Source of the DNA: a virus
Direction: 5' to 3' (one strand)
Virus record (IMG/VR): IMGVR_UViG_3300025276_000101
Location: 1 to 33,331 of that record
Length of the DNA stretch: 33,331 nucleotides
Positions 14,354-21,589 of the stretch are shown one piece after another. The notes beneath the pieces were generated by a model. It had not been told where the DNA came from. It saw only the letters and a list, made by a program, of their open reading frames with translations, and ran no database searches. Position 1 is the first letter of the stretch. The number at the start of each line of letters is the position of its first letter. Both the position numbers and the translations under genes were made by a program.

Positions 14354-14536
14354 ATGAGTAACGAAACGTCTGGATTTATGGTTATAGCAACAATAATCAC
14401 GTGCATCGGAGCGTGGTTCACGCACATTATTCACTGTCTCGTACACGCAAAATACCTTTTACTACTTGCCGGGGGCCTTATGTTCCCAGTTGGTGTGGTC
14501 CACGGAGTCGGCATCTGGTTCGGCGTCAATTGGTAG
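14354..14536 (+). CDS. Small protein with two membrane helices (60 aa)
   Basis: A 60-aa protein beginning MSNETSGFMVIATIITCIGA. Two hydrophobic segments (about residues 7-28 and 33-56) are joined by a short His-containing turn (HCLVHAKY). GAAGGAG six bases before the ATG. The hairpin layout is like small holins, but the gene sits far from any lysis gene, so a membrane or superinfection role is as likely. Family unknown. Confidence 0.62.
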   Translation: MSNETSGFMVIATIITCIGAWFTHIIHCLVHAKYLLLLAGGLMFPVGVVHGVGIWFGVNW

Positions 14537-14594
14537 CCACCTAATAACCAGTTTGTAAGTAAGGGTAAAAACTACTAACCAAAGGAGAAAAATC

Positions 14595-14894
14595 ATGAGC
14601 AAAGTCTACACAACTGAATTCCCATTTGACGAAATGCGCAAGCATACCGGCGACTATTACGACAGTCAGACCGAAATGGCACGCGCAGGATTCAAAGTAT
14701 CTCAAATGTGGTCAATCGTAGAAGCCGAAGATGACGACGGTGCCATGTACTACTACTACGGACCTGTTCATCATTATGTAAACCTCATCGGATATGTCGC
14801 GACGAATGAACATCACGACGGCGAGACGGTTTACGAATGCTGTATTCGTACAGCAGAAGAAGTTGCGGAAGCTTACGAAGATGAAGAGGCCTAA
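14595..14894 (+). CDS. Acidic hypothetical protein (99 aa)
   Basis: Unrecognised 99-aa acidic protein, beta-rich, with a Tyr run (MYYYYGPVHHYVNLIGYVAT, about residues 53-72) and an acidic C-terminal helix (AEEVAEAYEDEEA). GGAG stands before the ATG. Strong net negative charge and small size would suit a DNA-mimic inhibitor, but nothing further supports this. The next promoter lies 24 bases after its stop. Confidence 0.65.
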   Translation: MSKVYTTEFPFDEMRKHTGDYYDSQTEMARAGFKVSQMWSIVEAEDDDGAMYYYYGPVHHYVNLIGYVATNEHHDGETVYECCIRTAEEVAEAYEDEEA

Positions 14895-14917
14895 AAAGTT
14901 TACCTCTATTTGGTTTG

Positions 14918-14946
14918 TTGACTATCTATATTAGTAATACTAATAT
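14918..14946 (+). promoter_or_regulatory. Promoter with perfect operator, model site
   Basis: -35 TTGACT (14918-14923), 17-nt spacer, -10 TAATAT (14941-14946): the best sigma-70 match in the set. The perfect palindrome TATTAG-TAATA-CTAATA (14929-14945) covers most of the spacer and the -10, so a bound dimer would block RNA polymerase. It drives the small genes from 14979 and probably the MoxR module. Confidence 0.82.
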
Positions 14947-14978
14947 CTATTACGTTAACTACTTAAGGAGTAATTAAT

Positions 14979-15179
14979 ATGGAGTTAAACCTAAAAGAAG
15001 CCTTTGAGACAGAAGAAGTCCCGCAAATCTTCTTAGCATTTATCGAAGCTAAAGCCGTGCACGATGCCCACTATAAAAAAATAAACAACAGCTATCAAAA
15101 AGGCACACCCGAATTTGATGCTTACCAAAACAAAGTCAATGAACTTACGGAGAAGACACAATGGAAAACGAGCAAGTAG
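14979..15179 (+). CDS. Small hypothetical protein (66 aa)
   Basis: Unrecognised 66-aa protein, helical (EVPQIFLAFIEAKAVHDAHY, about residues 13-32), with a charged C-terminus. AAGGAG ten bases before the ATG. First gene of the operon behind the 14918-14946 promoter; overlaps the next start by 19 nt. Confidence 0.6.
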   Translation: MELNLKEAFETEEVPQIFLAFIEAKAVHDAHYKKINNSYQKGTPEFDAYQNKVNELTEKTQWKTSK

Positions 15180-15343
15180 AATTAATCTTCAATAAAAAAG
15201 ATCTTTGGTTTAATCAAGCCCCCGCATTTAACTTTGAACTAGACGCAGATGAGTTGCTCCAAGAAGCGCTAAAGCGCGGCTTTGTTACCCAGGTAGGTGA
15301 CGACCGTTATGCGATAAACGCAGATTATAGAGGAGAAGCATGA
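15161..15343 (+). CDS. Small hypothetical protein (60 aa)
   Basis: Unrecognised 60-aa acidic protein (ELDADELLQEALKRGFVTQV, about residues 26-45, then DDRYAINADYRGEA). The end resembles a short winged or KOW-like turn but is too small to judge. GGAG lies before the ATG inside the previous gene; the stop overlaps the next ATG (ATGA). Confidence 0.6.
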   Translation: MENEQVELIFNKKDLWFNQAPAFNFELDADELLQEALKRGFVTQVGDDRYAINADYRGEA

Positions 15344-15570
15344 GCAAACTCAAAGTGTATGAAGTAGTGCGTAGCTACATTACAGGAGAGATATTTCACG
15401 TAAAAGCTGAGTCCGAAGAAGAGGCTATAAAACAGTTATGGCAGAATGCTACGCGCTTTATATCATCCTATGAAGAAGAGTACATTTCACCACCTACGAC
15501 CGTTCAAATCGAAGGGCCGTGGGACTCGGTTGAAGAATATGAAGCCGAATATGGAGCGTTTGAATCATGA
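15340..15570 (+). CDS. Small acidic hypothetical protein (76 aa)
   Basis: Unrecognised 76-aa protein. Its first half (LKVYEVVRSYITGEIFHVKA, then ESEEEAIKQLW) has a beta-beta-alpha layout seen in many small phage proteins; the C-terminus is very acidic (SVEEYEAEYGAFES). Overlaps both neighbours by ATGA, so the small genes here are translated as a coupled series. Confidence 0.6.
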   Translation: MSKLKVYEVVRSYITGEIFHVKAESEEEAIKQLWQNATRFISSYEEEYISPPTTVQIEGPWDSVEEYEAEYGAFES

Positions 15571-15701
15571 ACGAAATGACCCCTGCAGAAATACGTGATT
15601 TCTACGATCGAAACGTAAACATGACGTTTTTAGATCTGTCATGCGAAACCGGATTAACAGTCCCCGAACTTAGAAAAATATTGCTGGAGGACGAATCATG
15701 A
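15567..15701 (+). CDS. Small helix-turn-helix-like protein (44 aa)
   Basis: A 44-aa protein beginning MNEMTPAEIRDFYDR. Residues 21-41 (FLDLSCETGLTVPELRKILL) read as a helix-turn-helix: helix, Gly-Leu-Thr turn, recognition-type helix. ATGA overlaps on both sides fix the frame. It may be a small DNA-binding regulator or a fragment-sized cofactor; no family recognised. Confidence 0.58.
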   Translation: MNEMTPAEIRDFYDRNVNMTFLDLSCETGLTVPELRKILLEDES

Positions 15702-15889
15702 GCCGCATGCCGTGTCGCGTGAGCGACGACCCAAGTTACGACTACAGCGATTACATCGAAGAGGACGGCTATTACAAGCTGCCCATAAAAACCAACCATG
15801 AAGGATTGATCGATATACTCGAATTACCCACAGGACCACTAACCCAAACTCAAGTAGGAGATGAAAATGAGGACAATCAAACCGACTGA
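15698..15889 (+). CDS. Small acidic hypothetical protein (63 aa)
   Basis: Unrecognised 63-aa protein, very acidic, Tyr- and Asp-rich at the start (SDDPSYDYSDYIEEDGYYKL, about residues 9-28). GGAGG nine bases before the ATG. Its end overlaps the AAA ATPase start by 23 nt and includes that gene's ribosome site, so the two are coupled. Confidence 0.6.
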   Translation: MSRMPCRVSDDPSYDYSDYIEEDGYYKLPIKTNHEGLIDILELPTGPLTQTQVGDENEDNQTD

Positions 15890-16865
15890 TCTGTTAACTG
15901 AGATCAAAGCCAACGCACTAGCACAAGTGCCAACCATGATCTGGGGCGGCCCCGGTCTAGGTAAATCGCAAATCGCGTACCTCGCATCAAAACAACTAAA
16001 CGCTAAGCTCTTTGAGCTGCGCGCGAACCTGTTTGATCCAGTCGATGTTCGCGGTGGACTAAAAGTTGTCGAGCAAGAAGACGGCACATACCGCACCAGG
16101 TACGGTGTGCCCGAAGATTATCCACCCTCTGACTACGAAGGAACCGTTGTTCTTTTAATCGACGAACTGCCAAATGCACCCAAAGCTACGCAAAATGCAC
16201 TGCTGCAATTAATCCTTGACCGCAAGATCGGCACTTACGAGCTACCACGCGACACAATTATTATTGCCGCTGGTAACCGCGCACAAGATCGAGCCGCGGT
16301 TCACGAAATGCCAACGCCAGTCAAGAACCGCTTTGCGCACTATACCTTAGAAGCAAACATTGACGACTGGGTAGCGTGGGCCGTGAACAATAACATCGAT
16401 CCATCAATCGTGAGCTTCCTGCGTTACCGCCCAGGACTGCTGCACAGTGTCGATTCTACTCAGAATGCATTTCCAACACCGCGTGCCTGGGAGATGCTCA
16501 ACCGCAAATTACCCTTTATGGCAGACGAGTTCTACGGCTGCGCATCGTTAGTTGGTGACGGCCCTGCCGGGGAATATATGTCATTCAAAGCGATTTATCA
16601 GGATGTACCTGATATCGATGACATTCTCGACAAGCCAACCACTACTAAAGTACCAAACGGTACGTCCGTGTTGTACGCCATCTGTGGTGCACTAACGAGT
16701 CGCGTCGACCAAAATAATTTCGAAGCGATTATGAAATACGCGAAGCGCATGCCACCTGAATACCAGGTGATCGTGGTTCGCGACTCACTCGCGAAAGATC
16801 GTAATCTCATAAACTCTGAGCACTTCACAAAGTGGACTCAGGAAAACGCAGACGTACTTCTATAG
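15867..16865 (+). CDS. MoxR-type AAA+ ATPase
   Basis: A 332-aa ATPase. Walker A GGPGLGKS at residues 27-34; Walker B LLIDE at 96-100; sensor-1 Asn at 137 (IIIAAGNR); an Arg-finger candidate R155 (PVKNRFAHY); a C-terminal helical lid with RPGLLHSVDSTQNAFPTPRAW. This is the MoxR/RavA branch of AAA+ proteins, which remodel or load metals into partner proteins and usually act with a VWA-domain protein. Such a partner lies three genes downstream (17688-18785). The start at 15867 has AGGAG at six bases; an ATG at 15861 would touch the ribosome site. Confidence 0.88.
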   Translation: MRTIKPTDLLTEIKANALAQVPTMIWGGPGLGKSQIAYLASKQLNAKLFELRANLFDPVDVRGGLKVVEQEDGTYRTRYGVPEDYPPSDYEGTVVLLIDELPNAPKATQNALLQLILDRKIGTYELPRDTIIIAAGNRAQDRAAVHEMPTPVKNRFAHYTLEANIDDWVAWAVNNNIDPSIVSFLRYRPGLLHSVDSTQNAFPTPRAWEMLNRKLPFMADEFYGCASLVGDGPAGEYMSFKAIYQDVPDIDDILDKPTTTKVPNGTSVLYAICGALTSRVDQNNFEAIMKYAKRMPPEYQVIVVRDSLAKDRNLINSEHFTKWTQENADVLL

Positions 16866-16875
16866 GAGAAATACC

Positions 16876-17550
16876 ATGGCTTCAGTAAGAATAACCCACA
16901 GCATAAGAGAGGAAATTTCCTCAGAAGCGGAAAGGGCTTACAAACTAGCACACCCTGACCCAAAAGCTAGCACAGAGCTTGTTTCTTTAGTTAAACAAGC
17001 TATACAAAATAGCCCACAACAAAAATTTCTACACCACTGCTTAGAAAAGAGCGTAGAAATGGGCATTGATAAGCAAAAAGGCGGTGAGCTTTTAACGCCG
17101 AAAAAATTCGACAATACAAGCATTAGGTTACAGCGCACTGTAGAAAACGGTACGTGTGATATTACGTTTAATACCCCCATAGAGTATCTAGCTAAAGAAA
17201 ATACCACATGGTATGGAAGCACGGATATCTATATCGATAACTTAGCCCCCCAAGATCAGCCAGAAATACTTGATCTTTTCTTGAAATTAAAGGAGGACCA
17301 AAGAGAACATCAATCTAACTCGTATAATTATCGCCACTCAATAAGAGACCTGTTGAATAAATGTACAACATTAAAACAGTTGTTCGAAATCTGGCCTGCT
17401 GCTGAGTCACTGGTTAACCAAAAGTATATCCAAAAGATGCACACCAAGGTAACCCGGATTAAACGTGCAGAGCAGATCAAAGAAGAGATCAACTTTGACC
17501 CCACTGTTGCTAACCAAACAGTACTCACCGCAAAAATGTTAGGGGCCTAA
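16876..17550 (+). CDS. Hypothetical protein, possibly Nmad5-like (224 aa)
   Basis: A 224-aa protein. The opening (VRITHSIREEISSEAERAYK) and the late motif TLKQLFEIWPAAESLV (about residues 166-181) resemble the Nmad5 family, named as associated with nucleotide modification in phages, but I cannot be sure from sequence alone. A central beta-rich part (RLQRTVENGTCDITFNTPIE) lies between. TAGGAG is about nine bases before the ATG. It lies between the MoxR ATPase and the VWA protein and may be the client or adaptor of that pair. Alternative: an unrelated helical phage protein. Confidence 0.6.
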   Translation: MASVRITHSIREEISSEAERAYKLAHPDPKASTELVSLVKQAIQNSPQQKFLHHCLEKSVEMGIDKQKGGELLTPKKFDNTSIRLQRTVENGTCDITFNTPIEYLAKENTTWYGSTDIYIDNLAPQDQPEILDLFLKLKEDQREHQSNSYNYRHSIRDLLNKCTTLKQLFEIWPAAESLVNQKYIQKMHTKVTRIKRAEQIKEEINFDPTVANQTVLTAKMLGA

Positions 17551-17551
17551 T

Positions 17552-17704
17552 ATGCCAACCCGTGATGAATTACTTATTCTGTACGCTTTAGCCGTGGCCA
17601 CACGTCAAAATACTGACTATGTTGACACGGTTGATACAGCAGAAGAAATCGTCGATTACTTAATTGGAAAACTTGAGGTGAAACCTAATGGCAGCAGAAA
17701 GTAA
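17552..17704 (+). CDS. Small hypothetical protein in the MoxR operon (50 aa)
   Basis: Unrecognised 50-aa protein beginning MPTRDELLILYALAVA, helical, acidic in the middle (DYVDTVDTAEEIVDYL). TAGGGG lies seven bases before the ATG. It overlaps the VWA gene start by 17 nt and carries that gene's ribosome site, which supports translation of this short frame. Confidence 0.6.
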   Translation: MPTRDELLILYALAVATRQNTDYVDTVDTAEEIVDYLIGKLEVKPNGSRK

Positions 17705-18785
17705 CATGTTCAAAGCTCGGGCCCAGCTGCTAATGGAACAGCCGTTTTTTGGCACATTAGCGCTACGCCTAAAGCTGGTACAAGACGATGAGAACTGTGA
17801 TACAGCCGCTACCGATGGTACGCGGCTTATTTATAACTCAAAATTTATCGATAAACTCGACAACGTAACGCGCAAAGGACTTATTGCGCATGAAGTCATG
17901 CACTGTGTCTTTAATCATATGACGCGTCGTCAGGAGCGGGATTCCAAAATATGGAACATCGCCACTGACTACGCCATTAATATTCATCTGGAAGATTGCG
18001 GCTTCGTTCTACCCGAAGGGGGTCTTGTTGATAAACAATTCACTGATATGACCGCTGAAGCGATCTACAACCAGATCAAAGATGACCCACCTAAGCAGTG
18101 CCCGTGGGGCATGGTCCTAGATGCAGGTGCTGGCCAAATCGAGGGCGGCAGTAACGCTGCTATGGAATCCGAGTGGCAAGTGGCTGTAACGCAAGCCGCT
18201 GAAGTTGCAAAAAATGCAGGCAAAATGCCCGGTAGCATGCAGAAATTTATCGAGGACATTATCAAACCCGTCGTTGATTGGCGGACTGTACTGTGGCCAT
18301 TCTGTACGTCGCTTACTAACGACGACTACAGCTGGCGCAAACCGAACCGCGCTTATATCAGTGAAGACGAATACCTGCCTGCTATGTATAACGAAGCTGC
18401 AGGTCATATTGCAGTCATCATTGATTCGTCCGGTTCATGCGCTAATTATTGGGAACAGTTTATTGGAGAGATAGCTGCAATTCATTCAGAGCTACGACCT
18501 GAACAAGTCACTGTTATCCACTGTGATTACAGCGTACAACACACTGACGAAGTCATGCCTGACGACGAGTTCCCCAAGACACCTATTACAGGTGGCGGTG
18601 GTACAGCTTTTACACCCGCGTTTAACTATATCAATGAGCACTACCCGGATGTAGCCGCTGCTGTGTATCTAACAGATCTGGAATCAAATGAGTTCGGAGA
18701 GCAGCCACATTACCCAGTTCTATGGGTATCGACAACACGCCTCGAAGCGCCCTGGGGGCAAACGGCGCATATACAATTGCCCTAA
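17688..18785 (+). CDS. Metallopeptidase-like / VWA-like protein (DUF2201 type)
   Basis: A 365-aa protein with two visible parts. The N-terminal part has HEVMH at residues 68-72 followed by DYAINIHLE, a zincin-like motif. The C-terminal part is VWA-like with a complete MIDAS: D245-x-S247-x-S249 (IIDSSGS), T305 (GGGGTAFTP) and D329 (YLTDLE). This combination is that of the DUF2201 putative metallopeptidase/VWA family, often paired with MoxR ATPases. Both metal sites look intact. GAGGTGA before the ATG. It ends the operon; the next promoter starts 11 bases after its stop. Confidence 0.85.
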   Translation: MAAESNMFKARAQLLMEQPFFGTLALRLKLVQDDENCDTAATDGTRLIYNSKFIDKLDNVTRKGLIAHEVMHCVFNHMTRRQERDSKIWNIATDYAINIHLEDCGFVLPEGGLVDKQFTDMTAEAIYNQIKDDPPKQCPWGMVLDAGAGQIEGGSNAAMESEWQVAVTQAAEVAKNAGKMPGSMQKFIEDIIKPVVDWRTVLWPFCTSLTNDDYSWRKPNRAYISEDEYLPAMYNEAAGHIAVIIDSSGSCANYWEQFIGEIAAIHSELRPEQVTVIHCDYSVQHTDEVMPDDEFPKTPITGGGGTAFTPAFNYINEHYPDVAAAVYLTDLESNEFGEQPHYPVLWVSTTRLEAPWGQTAHIQLP

Positions 18786-18796
18786 ATCAATAATAC

Positions 18797-18825
18797 TTGA
18801 GCTAATATATTAGCTCTGCTATTAT
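18797..18825 (+). promoter_or_regulatory. Replication-region promoter with operator
   Basis: -35 TTGAGC (18797-18802), spacer 17, -10 TATTAT (18820-18825). TATTAG-CTCTG-CTATTA (18808-18824) has one mismatch to the perfect palindrome. It should drive the DUF3310-like gene, polymerase, csrA and the primase-helicase. Confidence 0.75.
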
Positions 18826-18846
18826 TTTAGCATCACTAGGAGAGTA

Positions 18847-19191
18847 ATGATGCATATCAACGAAGCAACACCGCAACAATGGGACAAAGCAGCCGCTAAT
18901 CCTGAGCCCACCACGAAAGAAAAATTATCTTGGACCACTTACAACAGTGCTATGAATAATAAAGTGGAACATACTGCCGTTAATAACCCTCCGCATTACA
19001 ACACCGGTAACATCGAATGTATTGACTACCTCGAGGACAACCTCAAAGAGGGGTTTGAATACTACCTCGAAGGTAACGTCAAAAAATACCTGCATAGATT
19101 CAGACACAAGGGTTCAGAAGTCCAAGACCTTCGCAAAGCCTTGTGGTATCTCAACAGACTCATCGACACGCTCGACCCTGAGACTTCATGA
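18847..19191 (+). CDS. DUF3310-like protein
   Basis: A 114-aa protein. Residues 46-110 (NNPPHYNTGNIECIDYLEDN, then EGNVKKYLHRFRHKGSEVQD and LRKALWYLNRLI) are the full DUF3310 motif, common in phages and sometimes annotated as nucleotide kinase-like; real activity is not established. Two ATGs are possible: 18847 (four bases from AGGAG) and 18850 (seven bases); the second may be used. The 40 residues before the domain are polar and probably flexible. Its stop overlaps the next ATG. Confidence 0.85.
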   Translation: MMHINEATPQQWDKAAANPEPTTKEKLSWTTYNSAMNNKVEHTAVNNPPHYNTGNIECIDYLEDNLKEGFEYYLEGNVKKYLHRFRHKGSEVQDLRKALWYLNRLIDTLDPETS

Positions 19192-19382
19192 GTACCCGCT
19201 TCACCGATGTTGAAGCTGCCCTCGAAGAAGGGCATTTCCTACAAAATGATTTTAACCAGACTGTTTATCTAATCTCCAATAATAACAAAGAGTTGTACGT
19301 TATTACTGAAGATCAACATGACAGCTATGACTGGAAAACCCATAAGATTTTAGAAATATTCCAAGCCACTAGGAGAGTGTGA
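19188..19382 (+). CDS. Small hypothetical protein (64 aa)
   Basis: Unrecognised 64-aa acidic protein (FTDVEAALEEGHFLQNDFNQ, then VYLISNNNKELYVITEDQHD). The two short strands in the middle suggest a small beta-sheet. Coupled by ATGA to the DUF3310-like gene and by TGATG to the next. Confidence 0.6.
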   Translation: MSTRFTDVEAALEEGHFLQNDFNQTVYLISNNNKELYVITEDQHDSYDWKTHKILEIFQATRRV

Positions 19383-19573
19383 TGAATACAAAAGAATACT
19401 TTGAAGAACGAGATGGTTTAGAGAACGATGGTATAAACCCAGAGTTCCATACATTTGCCGCAGCGTGGATACGCTCTCAATCACCTTATTTATACAGTGA
19501 CCTCATAGCAAGCTTTAAACAAATCGAAGCTGAAATCTATGCACAAAATGAGTGTAACGGGGCATCTTTCTGA
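19382..19573 (+). CDS. Small acidic hypothetical protein (63 aa)
   Basis: Unrecognised 63-aa protein with a helical second half (SDLIASFKQIEAEIYAQNEC, about residues 39-58). The ATG at 19382 has AGGAG (within ACTAGGAG) at six bases; a GTG one codon earlier is possible. Its TGA overlaps the polymerase ATG, so polymerase translation is coupled to it. Confidence 0.6.
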   Translation: MNTKEYFEERDGLENDGINPEFHTFAAAWIRSQSPYLYSDLIASFKQIEAEIYAQNECNGASF

Positions 19574-21375
19574 TGCTCGTAACTCTCGACTTCGAAACCT
19601 ACTTCGACAGCAAATTATCGCTTACCAAAATGACCACAATGGACTACGTCGCACACGAGAAGTTTAAAGTGTGGGGCGTAGGCATCAAGATCAATAACGA
19701 TGACACAGAGTGGTTCGGTGAAGACGAAGCGGAAGCCGCGATCCATGAGATCAACTGGGGCGACGCAACCCTGGTATGCCACAACACGCCTTTCGATGGG
19801 TATATCCTTACGCAGCATTACAAAGTAATACCAAAGTATTATATAGATACGGCTGCAATGAGTCGCGGGCTATTCCCTGGACAAAGCGCCCGACTTAAAG
19901 ACTGCGCTATACGGTCATTTCCTGATGATGACACCATGCGCAAAGGCGACGAGCTTATCGATGCCAAGGGCGTCTATGACCTTGACCCCGAAACAGAAGA
20001 GGCCTTGGCGGGCTATTGCATACAAGACGTTGATCTTACCTACGCTCTTTATAATCTAATGCTTAACCCGATGCCGCAAACAGAGATGGATCTTATAGAC
20101 CTAACCTGCCGTATGTTCTGCGAGCCAAAGCTGGTCGTGGACCGCGAAGCACTAATCACGTTCCGTGACAAAACTATCGCAGCCAGTGAAGCAGCCATTG
20201 AAGCCGCTGGTATAGACCGTAAAGTGCTATCAAGTAACAAGATGTTCCCAGAACTGATCGAATCACTCGATATTGTAGTGCCAACAAAAGTTAGCCCTAC
20301 CACCGGCAAGAACATCCCAGCTCTTGGTAAAAACGATAAGGCATTTACCCAGATGCAACAGATGTATCCCCAACATCAGCATATATGGGCCGCTCGAAAA
20401 GCAGTAAAGAGTCGCATCAACGAGACCAGGGCGCAACGCTTCATCGACGCAACGCACGACGACGGCACTATTTCTGTTCCTCTCCGTTACTACGCAGCCC
20501 ACACCGGGCGGTTCGGTGGTACAGAAAAAATTAACATGCAGAACATTCCACGCAACTCCCCATTACGACTGGCATTGTGTGCCCCAAAAGGCAAGCTCGT
20601 CTATGTCGCTGATTTATCGAACATTGAAGCTCGCATGCTTGCTTGGCTTGCAGACGAGCAGAGCTTACTACAACAGTTTAGAGACGGAGACGATATCTAC
20701 TCTAATCTAGCGTCGATTATCTATGACAGGCCTATTAACAAGACTGACGATCCAACAGAACGATTCGTAGGGAAGACCGCAGTACTCGGGCTTGGCTATG
20801 GTATGGGCGCTCCTAAGTTCCAGACTACATTAGAAGCAGGCGCCATGGGCCCGCCCATGAAGTTCACCACCAACGAAGCTTATGAAGTAGTAAATACATA
20901 TCGTAATACCTACTCAGGTATACCTGCGCTGTGGCAGAAACTTGAACTAAAACTAGCGAACACTATTAATCCAGCATACAACGAAGAGTGGTGTGGGTTA
21001 ACCTTTAAGGGCCGAAAGATTGCTTTGCCTAACGGCCTAGCGTTGCATTACAACAACCTCCGGTTCGAAGGTGGAAAGCTGACTTACGACTCACGTAGTA
21101 CAGAAACGACCTGGGGCGGACGTATCGCAGAAAACATCGTACAAGCTCTGTCCCGTCTTATTGTTACTGACGCAATGCTCCGTATACAAAATGACAAAGA
21201 GCTAGATGCAGATGTTGTACTTACTGTACACGATGAGATCGTTTTAATTAGCAATACTAATAATCCTGATGCTACAATGGATAAACTTATTGCACATATG
21301 TGCACCCCACCGAGCTGGGCTCCAGATATACCTCTGGATGCTGAAGGCGGTTATGACATTCGATATAGCAAGTGA
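19573..21375 (+). CDS. DNA polymerase, family A, with 3'-5' exonuclease
   Basis: A 600-aa replicative polymerase. Exonuclease motifs are complete: D6/E8 in LDFET, D in CHNTPFDGY (about residue 76), and YCIQDVDLTYAL (about 139-150). Polymerase motif A is VADLSNIEARMLAWLAD (about 345-361), motif B lies around RFVGKTAVLGLGYGM (about 397-411), and motif C is VLTVHDEIVL (about 547-556) with the catalytic HDE. The enzyme is compact, as in podovirus polymerases. It should copy the phage genome together with the primase-helicase downstream. All key residues are visible. Confidence 0.95.
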   Translation: MLVTLDFETYFDSKLSLTKMTTMDYVAHEKFKVWGVGIKINNDDTEWFGEDEAEAAIHEINWGDATLVCHNTPFDGYILTQHYKVIPKYYIDTAAMSRGLFPGQSARLKDCAIRSFPDDDTMRKGDELIDAKGVYDLDPETEEALAGYCIQDVDLTYALYNLMLNPMPQTEMDLIDLTCRMFCEPKLVVDREALITFRDKTIAASEAAIEAAGIDRKVLSSNKMFPELIESLDIVVPTKVSPTTGKNIPALGKNDKAFTQMQQMYPQHQHIWAARKAVKSRINETRAQRFIDATHDDGTISVPLRYYAAHTGRFGGTEKINMQNIPRNSPLRLALCAPKGKLVYVADLSNIEARMLAWLADEQSLLQQFRDGDDIYSNLASIIYDRPINKTDDPTERFVGKTAVLGLGYGMGAPKFQTTLEAGAMGPPMKFTTNEAYEVVNTYRNTYSGIPALWQKLELKLANTINPAYNEEWCGLTFKGRKIALPNGLALHYNNLRFEGGKLTYDSRSTETTWGGRIAENIVQALSRLIVTDAMLRIQNDKELDADVVLTVHDEIVLISNTNNPDATMDKLIAHMCTPPSWAPDIPLDAEGGYDIRYSK

Positions 21376-21378
21376 CCC

Positions 21379-21567
21379 ATGCCAAGACTAGTGTTAACAA
21401 GAAAGATCAATGAGCAAGTCATTATCCATGGTGATGACGGTATTCTGACGAAAGTTAAAGTCTCTAAAATAGACAGAAACCAAGTCCGGCTTACATTTGA
21501 AGCTGGCGAAGAAATCAGGATTGATCGGCAGGAAGTATTTGATAAAAAAAATAATTCTATTAAATAA
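21379..21567 (+). CDS. csrA: CsrA/RsmA-family RNA-binding regulator
   Basis: A 62-aa protein, the same length as bacterial CsrA. It opens PRLVLTRKINEQVIIHGDDG, matching the LILTRKxxExxxI strand; then VKVSKIDRNQVRLTFEA; then EIRIDRQEVF. The key RNA-contact residues correspond to R8 (LTR) and R50 (DRQE). CsrA dimers bind ANGGA, often in hairpin loops over ribosome sites, and change translation or stability of mRNAs. A phage copy may act on host metabolism or on phage messages, several of which carry ACTAGGAG ribosome sites. It lies three bases after the polymerase stop with no strong ribosome site of its own. Confidence 0.9.
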   Translation: MPRLVLTRKINEQVIIHGDDGILTKVKVSKIDRNQVRLTFEAGEEIRIDRQEVFDKKNNSIK

Positions 21568-21589
21568 AATAGCTCTGTAGGAGGAGCCG

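Noticed and set aside
14354-14536. Holin
   Set aside because: Two-helix layout fits, but there is no lysis gene nearby and it lies in the early region; left as membrane protein.
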